From Alphaproteobacteria bacterium (lineage in GTDB: Bacteria; Pseudomonadota; Alphaproteobacteria; Acetobacterales; Acetobacteraceae): DNA of 64,000 nucleotides. The DNA lies in assembly GCA_017307285.1 (NCBI GenBank), contig JAFKFI010000054.1:62001-126000 (forward strand), written 5' to 3'. Below the pieces are notes generated by a model. That model worked only from the letters and a program-made list of their open reading frames with translations, did no database searches and had not been told where the DNA came from. The position numbers and the translations under genes are program-made. Below are positions 27,509-36,250 of the stretch, piece after piece. Each line of letters opens with the position of its first letter. Positions within the stretch are counted from its first letter, which is position 1.

Positions 27509-27874
27509 GTGATCGCCGCCGGCGGGATCTTCTACATCCAGCGGGACGACCGTTGGCGCGACCGCTATCGCGGCGCGCCACTTTGCCGCGATCCCTGGAT
27601 CGTCGTCGCGTTCCTGAACGGAACGATGGCCGCCGTCTGGCGCAATCGCGACACCGAAAAATGGGAGGATGTCACCCTGTCCGGGCGGTCCGATAGGGCG
27701 CTCGTCCGCTCGCTGCGCCACGGATGCGAGCGCCACGTGGCCGTGCGGACGCTCATCCTGCCCGAAGACCACGGGCTGACGAAGGGACCGGCGCTCTACC
27801 CGAGCCTGCCGGAGATGAAGCCTTGGTGTCGCGGCGCCGGCAGAGTCGCACCGGTGTTTTCCAAGACGGCGTGA
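27509..27874 (+). CDS. Hypothetical protein
   Basis: A 121-residue frame from a GTG. It is rich in aromatic residues and arginine (GIFYIQRDDRWRDRYRGAPL, RDPWIVVAFLNGTMAAVWRN). The start is uncertain because the 50 bp upstream show no good ribosome site. It is the last + strand gene before the minus-strand block. Confidence 0.5.
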   Translation: MIAAGGIFYIQRDDRWRDRYRGAPLCRDPWIVVAFLNGTMAAVWRNRDTEKWEDVTLSGRSDRALVRSLRHGCERHVAVRTLILPEDHGLTKGPALYPSLPEMKPWCRGAGRVAPVFSKTA

Positions 27875-27902
27875 AGCCGACCAGCTCGCCGAAGCCGGCT
27901 TG

Positions 27903-28286
27903 CTACGTCGCGGCCAGACCCACCGCAGCACCGCCAGGATCGCCACCCGCGATCGGAATCCAGGACAAGGCGATGATCGCGAAGCGCCGGGCGTCGCCGG
28001 CCCTTCCGCCGAGCCGCGCGCCGGCGCGCCGCCAGGTGTCGCGCACCGGCGCCCACATCCCGCCCGCCGCAAGGTCGGACGCCCCGGCGATCATCGGCGC
28101 CTCGGTCGCGACGCGCTTCTGCAGACCGCGTTGCTGCCCATCGAGCACTTCGATATCGGGCTGCGTCTGCGCGATCTCCCGGCGATCTCGATCAGATCGT
28201 CCGTCCTGGTGTCCGGACGCTCGGCGACGGCGATAGTCGGTAAGCTGCGCCATCCGCCGCGCGCCGTCCTCGATCGGACGGCTCAT
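27903..28286 (-). CDS. Hypothetical protein separated from its operon by the IS
   Basis: A 127-residue frame whose ATG at 28286 uses the TA at the left edge of the IS630 element. It starts MSRPIEDGARRMAQLTDYRR and ends with a hydrophobic stretch (RRFAIIALSWIPIAGG). The middle reads better in another frame (VAERPDTRTDDLIEIAG near 28170-28230), so a frameshift is possible. Before the insertion it lay directly after the gene now ending at 29451. Function unknown. Confidence 0.4.
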   Translation of the reverse strand: MSRPIEDGARRMAQLTDYRRRRASGHQDGRSDRDRREIAQTQPDIEVLDGQQRGLQKRVATEAPMIAGASDLAAGGMWAPVRDTWRRAGARLGGRAGDARRFAIIALSWIPIAGGDPGGAAVGLAAT

Positions 28287-29450
28287 ACCAGCCGCCCTAG
28301 ATTCTGACCTGGGCCCATGCGCGGGTGGTGATGGAAGCGACTTGCTCGGGCATGCGCATGAGCTTGTTCCAAGCATCGCAGCATGCGTCCACGATGGCAT
28401 CGTAGCCGTCCCACACACGGTGGCTAAGAAAGTTGGCTCGGAGAAACTCCCAGACGTTCTCGACCGGGTTCAGTTCTGGGGAATAACGCGGGAGCGGGAA
28501 CAAACTGATGTTGTCCGGGACGCGCAGTTTTGGCGAGGTGTGCCAAGCGGCACCGTCCAACACGAGCACGGCGTGCGCGCCCGCGGTCACGCGTCGGCTG
28601 ATCTCGGCGAGGTGCGCTTCCATCGCCTCGAGGTTCACCTCCGGCATCACGACCGCGGCGCCGATGCAGCGGTCCGGGCAGACCGCGCCGAAGATGTAGG
28701 CCGACGTGTAGCCCCGATCGCGCGGCGCACGCGGACGCGAACCCCGCTTCGCCCAGATGTGGGCCAAGGTGCCCTGCTGGCCCACGCGGGCTTCGTCGCC
28801 GAACCAGATCTCGATCGGCGCGCCGTTGGCGAGGGTGCCGATCGCGTCCTCTACCAGATCAGCGAAGCCCCCTTAAAAGCCGCCTGGGCCGCAACGTCGC
28901 TCTCGGGATGCTGCGGACGCACCGACAGACGCCGGAAGCGGAGCTTGGCCAGCAGCTTGCCAATGGTCCGCTCGTGAAAGCTGATCTGGAATTCGCGTTC
29001 GATGCGATCCTGCAGGTCCCGGCAGCGCCAGCGCACGACACCGTCTCGCTCCAGCTCCGGGCCGTTCTCGATCCATCCGGCCAACTCGGCTTCCTGCTCG
29101 GCCGAGAGCCGTGGCGCAGGGCCTGGCGCACGCCGGTTCGACAGCCCGGCAAGACCCTCGGCATTGTAGCGGTGCACCCAGTCGCGCAGGGTCTGCCGGT
29201 CCATGCCGCACATTTCGGCGGCGTCCTCGCGCGAGTGTCCCTCCAGCACCAACGCGATCGCCAGCATGCGGCGCGTCGCGTTCGCGTCCCGACCGCGAGC
29301 CGCCTCTCGCCGCAGTTCGTCAGCCGACAAATCCTGCCGCGTGATCGCCACCGCCATCCCAGCCTCCCCGAATCGAGCAGCAGGAACAGCGAATCACCTT
29401 CCGGCACCGCAGTCAGATCACATCAGAGTCAACGACCGAGGCGGTTGGTA
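28286..29450 (-). mobile_element. IS630-family insertion sequence
   Basis: The element is bounded by TA dinucleotides at 28286-28287 and 29449-29450, the target duplication typical of IS630/Tc1. Just inside are imperfect inverted repeats (CCAGCCGCCC on the left, CCAACCGCCT read inward on the right). The interior, about 1.16 kb, encodes a transposase split over two frames. The insertion site in the reconstructed ancestral sequence was TGATATG, between the stop of one gene and the start of the next. Confidence 0.85.
28297..29357 (-). CDS. IS630 transposase, two frames joined by -1 frameshift
   Basis: The upstream frame (29357-28851) encodes the helix-turn-helix half: HSREDAAEMCGMDRQTLRDW and IEREFQISFHERTIGKLLAK. 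The downstream frame (ending at 28297) encodes the DDE catalytic half: IWFGDEARVGQQGT with the first acidic residue, AVLVLDGAAWH with the second, and PRYSPELNPVENVWEF with the final E. They join at CTTTTAAGGGGGC near 28870, where a slip of one base back restores a single protein of about 350 residues. Several IS630 members use such programmed frameshifting, so the element may be active. Confidence 0.82.
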
Positions 29451-29858
29451 TCAGGTCCTCCGCCCGCGTCCCCGCGCGCGCACGACGACTGCGGCCGGCG
29501 GCTCGCCCCGCGGTGCGGCGGTCTCTTCCCTCACGTAGACCGGCACCGCGCCGTGCGGTAGCCGGACTTCAATCTGGCCGTGTGGACGTGTCGCGCCGGT
29601 CAGATCCTGCTCGATCATGGCGCACACCAGCAGGCAGCGTAGCGCCACGTAGTCGAGGAGCAGATTGCGAGCGACCGCGAAATGCGCGGCCAGGCGCTCG
29701 GCCGCGAGATCGAGCGTCAGCGTGTGGCTGTACGCCAGCTTGGCGTCGTCTGGAGTCTTGGCTGCGGCGCACGAGGTATGGAGGTCGGCGACGCGAGCTC
29801 CTGCCGGCGACACCCACACGCCATCGCCAGGGCCAGCACCGCAATTCCGACGCGGCAC
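29451..29858 (-). CDS. Hypothetical protein of the 31-kb minus operon
   Basis: A 135-residue protein. The central part is helical (DLAAERLAAHFAVARNLLLD, then LRCLLVCAMIEQDL) and the end basic (VVVRARGRGRRT). Its TGA is immediately next to the right TA of the IS. It starts 18 bp after the end of the DUF1173-like gene and is probably co-transcribed with it. No family is recognised. Confidence 0.5.
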   Translation of the reverse strand: MPRRNCGAGPGDGVWVSPAGARVADLHTSCAAAKTPDDAKLAYSHTLTLDLAAERLAAHFAVARNLLLDYVALRCLLVCAMIEQDLTGATRPHGQIEVRLPHGAVPVYVREETAAPRGEPPAAVVVRARGRGRRT

Positions 29859-29876
29859 GTTAGGCGCGGGCGGCGC

Positions 29877-31283
29877 TCACGCCTGGCCGGCCGCGTCCGC
29901 CGTACTTGGGAGCGGCGCGGCCCGAGACGCCGGAGCGGCCGGGTTCGGCGGCACCCCGTCAGCGGCCCTCTCCGGTCGGGTCAAGGTCCAGCGCATGCCG
30001 CGCCAGAACCGCTCGTCCCGCCAGGCCTGCAATCGGCCGGGCGGCTCGTGGAAATCGTGCATCAGGACGGGGCCGCCCAACGCCGCCGCCATCGCCGGAT
30101 GCACGCGCAGCTTGCGCTCGCGATAAGCCGCATCGGCGTAGCCCATCGTCTCGACAACGGCCGTCGCGGTCGCCGACTGCATCACGAAGTCGGGGATGCA
30201 CGGCGGCCGCGGCAACCCGTCCACACGCTCCGATGCGACGTCGAACATCGGCTTGTCGATGGATGTCGGCAGGTTCTTCTTGCGGGCCAGCCAGGATTGC
30301 AGACTGCGCAGCTGGGCGAGCGTGTGTCGCTCCAGGTTGCTGTCCAGCAGCATGAGGTGCCTCTCGGCGGCGCAGGGATGCGCATAGGCGGACAGCACTT
30401 CGATCGACTCCTCGGGCGCGGCGCGGCCGAGCACGCAGATCGCGAGATAGGGCGCGCGGACGTGGCGGTCCGCCGGCGTGTCACGGTCCAGAGCGGCGCG
30501 CTCGCCGAACACCGCAAGCCGGCCGCTAACGGGGATCGGCTCGCCGGCGACCGGCTCGAGCGTGCCGTTGCCGATCGCCGCCACGCGCGCAATCAGCACG
30601 CCGTGCGGGCGGGTCCGCATGAAGCGACCGGGCTGCACCGCGCCGATCCGCGCGACCAACTCGCCGCGTCGCGACGGGCTAGTGCAGAGGAACTCGGTCA
30701 GCCGCACCCCGGCGTCGATCTCGATCGGCCTGGCGGCCGTCCAGATCGCCGCTACCTGGTCGACCAGCGACGGCGGCCGCCAGCCGGGGCCGATGCATTG
30801 CAGCCCGGCATCGGACACCAGCCGGAGCAGGAGCCGGGTCAGGCCCGAACGCCTGCCGTGCTGCGAGGCCGCGTGGAACCGCCGCTCGAGCGAAGCCGGC
30901 GCAACCGCCAGCGGGCGCGCTAGGCGCAGCGGACGGCTTGCTGCTGCCGCCGAGTAGCTGGCGGTGACCTCGCGCTGCTCGTCCGGCTCCCGATAGAAGT
31001 CGCAGGTGTCGCAATGCACCGGCCACCGCGTAACCTGGTGGCGGCGGATGTGCGTCTGGCTCACGGGCACCAGGGCAGGGGGGCGCTCCGCGCCGGGCAG
31101 GCAGTCGCAGAGAAACCAGTCGCCGCCCCGACGCTGCTGACAGCGCCGGACGACGGCGGCCGCAGCCTCGCGGGCCTCGGCGCTGCCGCCGTAGCGCCCG
31201 AAGGCGGCCCGTAGCACGCGGTCCTCTTCGAACGTGAGCGGGATCGCTTGGGAGACGTCACCCTTCGGTGCAATCTGCAGCAT
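29877..31283 (-). CDS. DUF1173-like protein
   Basis: A 468-residue protein. The second half has the run PCIPDFVMQSATATAVVETM, then GYADAAYRERKLRVH and VLMHDFHEPPG, which resembles the DUF1173 family of alphaproteobacterial conjugative elements. The PDFV...VETMGY pattern could be a restriction-nuclease-like core, but this is inference. The N-terminal part has a CxxC pair (HCDTCDFYREP). A transfer-gene box (CCGTTCGCA) lies 46 bp upstream of the ATG, so it is probably expressed with the tra genes and may be a transfer accessory protein. Confidence 0.6.
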   Translation of the reverse strand: MLQIAPKGDVSQAIPLTFEEDRVLRAAFGRYGGSAEAREAAAAVVRRCQQRRGGDWFLCDCLPGAERPPALVPVSQTHIRRHQVTRWPVHCDTCDFYREPDEQREVTASYSAAAASRPLRLARPLAVAPASLERRFHAASQHGRRSGLTRLLLRLVSDAGLQCIGPGWRPPSLVDQVAAIWTAARPIEIDAGVRLTEFLCTSPSRRGELVARIGAVQPGRFMRTRPHGVLIARVAAIGNGTLEPVAGEPIPVSGRLAVFGERAALDRDTPADRHVRAPYLAICVLGRAAPEESIEVLSAYAHPCAAERHLMLLDSNLERHTLAQLRSLQSWLARKKNLPTSIDKPMFDVASERVDGLPRPPCIPDFVMQSATATAVVETMGYADAAYRERKLRVHPAMAAALGGPVLMHDFHEPPGRLQAWRDERFWRGMRWTLTRPERAADGVPPNPAAPASRAAPLPSTADAAGQA

Positions 31284-31329
31284 GGCAGGGCCTCGGCAGT
31301 GTCAGAGACCCGATTGTCCCGCCAAGGTC

Positions 31330-31340
31330 TGCGAACGGCG
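31330..31340 (-). promoter_or_regulatory. Transfer-gene box 1
   Basis: TGCGAACGGCG on the + strand gives CGCCGTTCGCA toward the DUF1173-like gene, 46 bp before its ATG. It is one of eight sites sharing CCGTTCGCA at this spacing. Confidence 0.6.
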
Positions 31341-31378
31341 CTCCCACGTTGCGGGAGATCGCAACGCGGCGGCGGCCG

Positions 31379-31954
31379 TCATGCCAGGCGGCGTGCGCCG
31401 CCCGGCGCGAACAGCCCTGCTGCTTCGGCGCGGCGGTTCTGGGGCGTCCAGGACAGCCCGCGGCGGGCCAGATCCACGGCGCGGGCCACGCCGAATGCCT
31501 CCTCGGCCCGCAGATGCGCATGCAGCAGCGCCTCGGCCGCCTGCAGCGAGAGCGATTCGGCCCGCTTCCTCAGGGGATCGAGCCAGTAGCCGCCGTCCGC
31601 CTGCGCGCCCCACACCGCCTGCCGCGCCGTCGACGCCGCGAACCCGAGATCGTACGCCGCGCGGCACGCATCGACCGCCTTGGCGACGACCGGATCCAGC
31701 AGACTCTGCAAGGCAGCCGCAAGGTCGGCCGTGCCCAACCCGACGAACTGGTCGGCAACGTACTCCGCGGTCGAGGCGTCTGCCTGCTCGCGCAGATCGG
31801 GCAGCGGCGGCTCGAGACGGAAATCCTCGGCAGTCACCAGCACCTCGCGCACGTGCGGCGCGATCTCGCGCAGCAGATCGAGCGTCGGCCGGGCCCGGCG
31901 TTCGACCGGAAACCGCAGCACGTTCGACGTCCCAGGCATCGCGTCGATTTTCAT
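31379..31954 (-). CDS. Conserved hypothetical protein
   Basis: A 191-residue soluble, mostly helical protein (TLDLLREIAPHVREVLVTAE, LAAALQSLLDPVVAKAVDAC, LSLQAAEALLHAHLRAEEAF). No domain is recognised, but the gene is intact with normal codon use. It lies upstream of the DUF1173-like gene on the same strand. The box-1 promoter region lies between the two, so it is likely a separate transcript. Confidence 0.6.
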   Translation of the reverse strand: MKIDAMPGTSNVLRFPVERRARPTLDLLREIAPHVREVLVTAEDFRLEPPLPDLREQADASTAEYVADQFVGLGTADLAAALQSLLDPVVAKAVDACRAAYDLGFAASTARQAVWGAQADGGYWLDPLRKRAESLSLQAAEALLHAHLRAEEAFGVARAVDLARRGLSWTPQNRRAEAAGLFAPGGARRLA

Positions 31955-32193
31955 CGTTCAGCCCTCCGCTTCGGCCAGAAGTATAGCACCAGAAAGGATC
32001 AGCAACAACGGTAACCGACTGATGTTGCTGACGCTTTCGCCCGAACAGGCGCCGGCCAGCTCGACGGATACCGCGTGCGGTCGAATGCGCCGACCGCGTT
32101 CAGCTCGTCCACTTGAACCATCGCGAATGCATTGACGGAGCCGACGGCGCAGGACCGGGGCAGCAACCGTTCCGGTACTCCTCTTCGTTGCGT

Positions 32194-32227
32194 CCCCGCA
32201 GGGGTCGCATCGCCTGCGGGGTGTTTT
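32194..32227 (+). terminator. Strong terminator-like hairpin
   Basis: A 9-bp stem (CCCCGCAGG/CCTGCGGGG) is followed by TGTTTT, a good Rho-independent terminator on the + strand. No intact + strand gene ends just upstream. It may be a relic of a rearranged gene, as it sits beside the MobA/MobL remnant. Confidence 0.6.
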
Positions 32228-32229
32228 GA

Positions 32230-32400
32230 CCCCGGCCGCCGCGCCGTTCTTCAGCTCCGCAATTCGCGGCTCAACCGGCCGCCGCGTCCGGCCGCACATC
32301 GCGTCGTAGAGCTGCGTCCCTGACCGCGCCGCGGCGACCTGCACCACGTTCCGTCCCTTGGAGCGCTGCACGGCCCGCGCCGAGAAATGGTGGTCGCCAT
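32230..32400 (-). pseudogene. N-terminal remnant of a MobA/MobL relaxase
   Basis: Read from the ATG at 32400, the frame HHFSARAVQRSKGRNVVQVA, then AARSGTQLYDAMCGRT, matches the start of MobA/MobL (MOBQ) relaxases, which begin M-A-x-Y-H-F-S and go on GRSAVAAAAYRSG..LYD. One base is missing after the start codon (near 32393), which puts the ATG out of frame; AGGAGG lies just upstream. Only about 55 residues survive; the catalytic HxH motifs are gone. It is evidence of a second, lost mobilisation system. Confidence 0.6.
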
Positions 32401-32528
32401 CGGCATCCTCCTGCTGATGGCACCGGGCCTCCAGCGCCCGCCTGCGAGCGGCGGCGGCATCCGCGAAGGTGGACGGCGGCGAAGGGCAGGGGGCTTGGCC
32501 CCGCTAGGCGTCACCCAGGGAGCAGAGC

Positions 32529-32897
32529 ATGGCGCGGGAGTTGTGGTTCTACCTGGCGCGAGGCATCGAGGGCCTCCGCAGGGCTCGCAGCCGCGCCGGC
32601 GAGGGTGCGGCGTCGCCCGCCACTGCCTTCATCCCGGAACCCCTGTCCATCGAGCGGCGCCGGTCCTGGTCCGGCATGTTCCCATCGGAGCCACCGCGCT
32701 TGCCGCGCCCGTCTTCCGGCCGCCGGGTTCGTTTTGCCTGGGCCTCGTGGTGCTCGCTGGGCGAGTCGGGGAGCGCTCGACAGGCTGGCGACCGCGCACG
32801 GGCGCCAGCCGCCCTCTCGCGGTGCGGCCAGTGGCGGCGAGCGGGCGGACGGATCATCCGCGCCTCCCGGAAGCGGCAACGACGAAAGTCACCTTAA
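32529..32897 (+). CDS. Doubtful hypothetical protein
   Basis: A 122-residue frame with GGGAGCAGAGC before the ATG and a plausible start, MARELWFYLARGIEGLRRAR. The rest is arginine, serine and proline rich and may be random. Only the first 30-60 residues, if any, are likely real. The rest of 32400-33330 has no better candidate. Confidence 0.25.
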   Translation: MARELWFYLARGIEGLRRARSRAGEGAASPATAFIPEPLSIERRRSWSGMFPSEPPRLPRPSSGRRVRFAWASWCSLGESGSARQAGDRARAPAALSRCGQWRRAGGRIIRASRKRQRRKSP

Positions 32898-33115
32898 GGC
32901 ACGATCGGTGAGCGGCGGCGGGGCAGGGGACACGGCTTTGCACCCTGCAGGGCCGGACAGCGCGCAGCGGCTGGACGCAGAGGACTCCGCCATCGGAGAG
33001 GCGGCCAAGGCCATGCCATCGTTCCAGCGCTGCCAGGGTCATCGGGCCCCTGTGGCGGCGTCACCCCCTCGGAGCGCGTGCGGTTTAGGCCGGGCGGCGG
33101 TCTCCGCGAATGGGT

Positions 33116-33166
33116 GGGTCCTCGCCATGCTCGCCGCCAAGTGGCGTCTGCGCGTGGCTCCGGTCC
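33116..33166 (+). repeat. Dispersed leader repeat, copy A
   Basis: This stretch holds GGTCCTCGCCATGCTCGCC and then, at 33148-33166, the exact 19-mer CTGCGCGTGGCTCCGGTCC. The same two blocks occur in the same order at about 37453-37522, upstream of another small gene. Its high GC and position suggest a duplicated 5' leader. Confidence 0.5.
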
Positions 33167-33264
33167 CGCTCCGCCGGGTGGGTCCTCCCCGGCTCGGCTT
33201 CGCCAGCGCCGGGTCCGGTCCGCTCCGCGCCGTTCTCTCCGACCCCCTATGCCCGGCCCAGAAA

Positions 33265-33278
33265 ACCGCACCCGAGGG
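33265..33278 (+). promoter_or_regulatory. Second leader motif, copy 2
   Basis: An exact copy of the 14-mer ACCGCACCCGAGGG seen before ssb, here 51 bp before the ATG at 33330. Confidence 0.45.
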
Positions 33279-33329
33279 GGAGGACGCCGGCACCGGGCCA
33301 GCGGACCCCGGGCAGCGAAAGAAATGATC

Positions 33330-33783
33330 ATGGCCCCGAAGCGACTACGCCGCCATCCGCGAGGCCCACGAGGAACACATCGTCCGCTGCGCCAACGCGC
33401 TGGTCGACGACCTCAACGAGAAGGCCATGCAGATCCACCTTCAACGCGTGGTCGGCAGCTTCGTCGGATCGGCGTACGGAGCCGCCCAGTTCTACGGCAC
33501 CAAGGTCACGCAGGCGAAGGACCTCACCATGGCGTCGCAGAACGACGACCGCGACGAGGACCGCAGCGGCGCCACCGGGTTCGAGAGCAAGGCCGAACGC
33601 GCCCGCCTCTTCGCCGCCCATATGGGCCTGCAGGCCTTCGCGCTGATGGCTGCGGCCGAGGGCGCCGTCCAGGCCTACGCCCACATCACCGGCGAGGACT
33701 GGAAGCCCTACGAGCCGCCCGCCGCCCCCAGCACCGGCGTGTCCCGCCAATCCGCCGCCGCCGAACTCGCGACATTCGGTTGA
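33330..33783 (+). pseudogene. Hypothetical protein, frameshifted near its start
   Basis: The ATG at 33330 begins MAPK and then loses frame. One extra base near 33342 would join it to DYAAIREAHEEHIVRCANAL, which runs on through QIHLQRVVGSFVGSAYGAAQ to the stop at 33783. The joined protein would be about 150 residues and mostly helical. In its present state only the part from the ATG at 33427 (118 residues) could be made. Family unknown. Confidence 0.55.
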
Positions 33784-33790
33784 GACGCCA

Positions 33791-33813
33791 GGCGGGGGCC
33801 GCAAGCCCCCGCC
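33791..33813 (+). terminator. Hairpin after the 33.3-kb gene
   Basis: A perfect 9-bp stem (GGCGGGGGC/GCCCCCGCC) with loop CGCAA lies 7 bp after the stop and is followed by GCTTCTC. Confidence 0.5.
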
Positions 33814-33843
33814 GCTTCTCCCGCTGCCAGGAAGGAACGGAAG

Positions 33844-34010
33844 ATGAAGACTAGAAAGCCGACGTCGCCGAAGCCGCGCAACCCCGTCGCGCGAGCTCCG
33901 GAGCCGCCGCTTCGCCCAGCGCATCGTCCGCGGCAGCACGCTCTCACCCGCAAAGTCGCGGCGCGGCCCTGGCGCCAAGGCCGGCTGACCGGAGCCCGGC
34001 CGCACCGCCC
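33844..34010 (+). pseudogene. Small basic protein, frameshifted
   Basis: AAGGAACGGAAG precedes an ATG that starts MKTRKPTSPKPRNPVAR. A one-base shift near 33895 gives RSRRFAQRIVRGSTLSPAKS and a stop near 34010. The joined product is a 50-residue, very basic protein of a kind I recall from similar elements, function unknown. The unshifted frame continues into low-complexity sequence. Confidence 0.45.
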
Positions 34011-34019
34011 CACCCTTCC

Positions 34020-34053
34020 GCCCGGCCCTCCCCAGTCCTGGGGAGGGCCGGGC
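34020..34053. repeat. Perfect 16-bp palindromic hairpin
   Basis: A 16-bp perfect inverted repeat (arms GCCCGGCCCTCCCCAG and its complement) is separated by only TC. It is the strongest palindrome in the window. It could be a terminator, a protein-binding site or a REP-like element. Confidence 0.6.
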
Positions 34054-34094
34054 GGGTTCAACGGATCAGCCACACGACATGCCACGGAGAGACA

Positions 34095-34330
34095 ATGGAT
34101 CGCACGAAGGAGCCGCCCTTCCCGACCGCGGCGCGCACAGGCCGCGCCTTCATCAGCCCCTACTGCACCGCCTCGGAACTCCGTGGCTCCTCCGTCGCTG
34201 GGCACGGCTGGTCGGCTCCCTGGCGAGGCCGCATCGAGCACATCATCGCGGGCGGCATGTGCTGCGGCTGGAATACCCCGAGACTCGTCCGCCGCCGCCC
34301 GCGCCAGGGCACCGACCGCCGATGCTCCGC
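34095..34330 (+). CDS. Small hypothetical protein
   Basis: A frame from the ATG at 34095 (MDRTKEPPFPTAARTGRAFI, then CTASELRGSSVAGHGWSAPW and HIIAGGMCCGWNTP) looks protein-like for about 65-75 residues. It then runs on into the next gene in another frame. Its true stop is unclear, so a frameshift near 34300 is possible. Cysteines MCC could matter. No family is recognised. Confidence 0.35.
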
Positions 34331-34696
34331 GCTCATCCCGACACCCTGTTCGTCTTTGGCGACAACATGCAACGCCGCGGATACGGCGGGCAGGCCGCCG
34401 CGATGCGCGGCGAACCGAACGCTGTCGGCATCCCGACGAAGTGGGCGCCATCTACCGCCCCCGCCGCTTTCTTCGCCGACAGCGACTGGGATCGCCCGGA
34501 CGTTCGCGACGCAATCGACAGCGCCTTCATCCTGCTGGCCGACGCGCTGCGCGCCGGTCGGTCGGTCGCCATCCCCGCCGACGGCCTCGGCACCGGCCGG
34601 GCGGAACTTGCCACCCACGCGTCCCGCATCGCCGCCGCGATCGCGGCCCGCATCGCGCGGCTGGAAGCGATCGCCGCCGCCTCTCCAGCGTCTTGA
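34322..34696 (+). CDS. Macro-domain-like small protein
   Basis: A 124-residue protein: LFVFGDNMQRRGYGGQAAAM, NAVGIPTKWAPS and a late SVAIPADGLGTGRAEL. The FGDN...GYGGQA start and the P-x-DGLGTGRA-x-L end recall small phage and plasmid proteins related to macro domains, which bind or hydrolyse ADP-ribose. The resemblance is from memory and the activity is unknown. If active, it could counter NAD or ADP-ribose signalling of defence systems. The start ATG at 34322 has no strong ribosome site. Confidence 0.55.
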   Translation: MLRAHPDTLFVFGDNMQRRGYGGQAAAMRGEPNAVGIPTKWAPSTAPAAFFADSDWDRPDVRDAIDSAFILLADALRAGRSVAIPADGLGTGRAELATHASRIAAAIAARIARLEAIAAASPAS

Positions 34697-34776
34697 CGGC
34701 TCGCCGTGTTGAGGGGGCCGCCGCTTGATCCGACTCGGCGCGGCGGCTCACCGTCAGGCGGATTCGTGAGGTCGTG

Positions 34777-34992
34777 ATGACGAGGAAAAACATGGACGTC
34801 GTGCGGTTCTGGCACTTCCACTGTGTCGAGTGCGGCTTCGGCGATGTCGAACTCGGACACTTGGCCGGAGCACACGACGTGCATTGCACGGTTTGCCTGA
34901 TCGAAACCGGGAAGCACATCCGGCTGCGCCGCTGGGAAGCCGACGAATCCGAGACCGTCACTGACACGGCCAAGGCGCGCCGAGCCGCGTAG
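34777..34992 (+). CDS. Small zinc-ribbon-like protein
   Basis: About 71 residues, with two CxxC pairs (HCVECGFGD and HCTVC) spaced about 25 residues apart, consistent with one zinc site. MDVVRFWHF at 34792 is an alternative start. It overlaps the end of the broken Ku gene on the other strand. Function unknown. Confidence 0.55.
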   Translation: MTRKNMDVVRFWHFHCVECGFGDVELGHLAGAHDVHCTVCLIETGKHIRLRRWEADESETVTDTAKARRAA

Positions 34993-35579
34993 CCGCCTTT
35001 TGGACGCCGACACGGCGACCCGCTTCTTCGCTGCCGGCTTGGCGCGTTGCCGCGGACTCTTTCTTCGCGGCCGCAGGCGCCGCGGCCTTGGAAGGCTGCT
35101 TCGCGGGCGTCGCTGGCGAGGCTTTTCTTCAGCGTCGCGATCAGGTCGATCACGTTGCCACGATCGGCCGGCTCCCCGTCTTCCGGCTGCAGACCCTCGC
35201 CCTCCGGCATCGCCTCGATCACCGCCCGCAGCCGCGTCTCGCAGCCGTCCTCGACGTCGGCTGGATCGTAAGGGCCGGTCTGCCGCTCGATCAGCTTTGT
35301 GTGGTGTAGCCAGGGCGACCATCTTGGGTCCGTCTTGCCGTCCGGCAGGCGGTCGAACACCTCGCCATCGTTGTTCAGGTCGCGCTCCTCGTTCGCCGTA
35401 TGCACGACCAGGCCGCCCCCCATCGGCATGATCGCCATCGCCCGCTCCCGCCGCTCGAAGACCACACGCGACAGCGCTACCTTGCCGCTGCGCAGGATGG
35501 CGTCCCGCAATATCGCCCACACGTCCTCGCCGGCATCCCCGTCCGGGCAGACCTGTCCAGACCGATCCCATACCCGAAC
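34990..35579 (-). pseudogene. Ku-family DNA-end-binding protein, truncated and frameshifted
   Basis: The C-terminal half of a bacterial Ku is recognisable: AGEDVWAILRDAILRSGKVA, SRVVFERRERAMAIMP, HTKLIERQTGPYDPADVED and NVIDLIATLKKSL. The first 100-120 residues of the beta-barrel are missing, and sequence before 35579 is unrelated. After LKKSL the basic tail (KPAAKKRVAVSASKRR) is found only in another frame, with the break near 35090. Ku with LigD performs end joining; no LigD is seen here. The gene is dead. Confidence 0.7.
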
Positions 35580-35653
35580 AAGCTTGCAAGGGGACAGGCG
35601 AGGGGAGGGCGAAGGATGGTCGGACTGCGCCCGTGCGGGCATGCCGCCGCGCC

Positions 35654-36154
35654 TCACGGCGCCGGAGCCACGTAGCGCCGATAGGCGGCGATCCAATCCG
35701 TCGCGATCGCCGCCTGCGCCGCCGCCAGCGGCAGCTGGCCGCTACATACGAGGCGGCTCAGTGCCGCCTCCAGCTCGTCCTTGCGGTCCGCCCCCCATCC
35801 GTCGGGCGAGATCCGCGGCTCGGGCCAGAGATTCCGCGCGTCATGCGGCGCGCCGCCCAAGGCCAGTGGCACGAGATGGTCCTCCTCGTAGTCGCGCAAG
35901 CGCCGGTTCTCGTAGCGCCACTCGCGCAGTTGCCAGCGTTTCATCTGATAAGTGAACTCCTCCGGCGGACGCACCGTGCGCGTCCAGCCGCGCACGCAGA
36001 TCGTCTCGCCGATACTTTCCTGCGTCACCGCCGGATTGATCGCGCCCGGCGTGCGCGACGGGTTCGGCAGCGGGCCCTGCGCATGCGCGCCGGCCGTCGC
36101 CCCACAGAAAGCGCCTGCCATTACGACCATCGGAAACTTCACCACAACCCTCAC
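35654..36154 (-). CDS. Secreted HNH-like nuclease family protein
   Basis: A 166-residue protein with a signal peptide (VVVKFPMVVMAGAFCGATAG, cleavage near AHA-QG). The mature part contains TICVRGWTRTVRP, then YEEDHLVPLALGGAPHDARN and LWPEP, a pattern like HNH/ENDO-VII nucleases (EDH, P, N). KDELEAALSRLVCSGQLPLA closes it. I recall these as exported proteins of unknown target found on proteobacterial genomes and plasmids. Export suggests a periplasmic nuclease or effector. The catalytic assignment is inference. Confidence 0.6.
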   Translation of the reverse strand: MRVVVKFPMVVMAGAFCGATAGAHAQGPLPNPSRTPGAINPAVTQESIGETICVRGWTRTVRPPEEFTYQMKRWQLREWRYENRRLRDYEEDHLVPLALGGAPHDARNLWPEPRISPDGWGADRKDELEAALSRLVCSGQLPLAAAQAAIATDWIAAYRRYVAPAP

Positions 36155-36250
36155 GTCTGCTCAGATGGCCTTGGCCCCGACGCTGGCCCTCGCCAGCCTG
36201 GTCGGCACCAGAAAATCGGCCGGAAGTATCGCGTTCAATTTCCGCCGCTT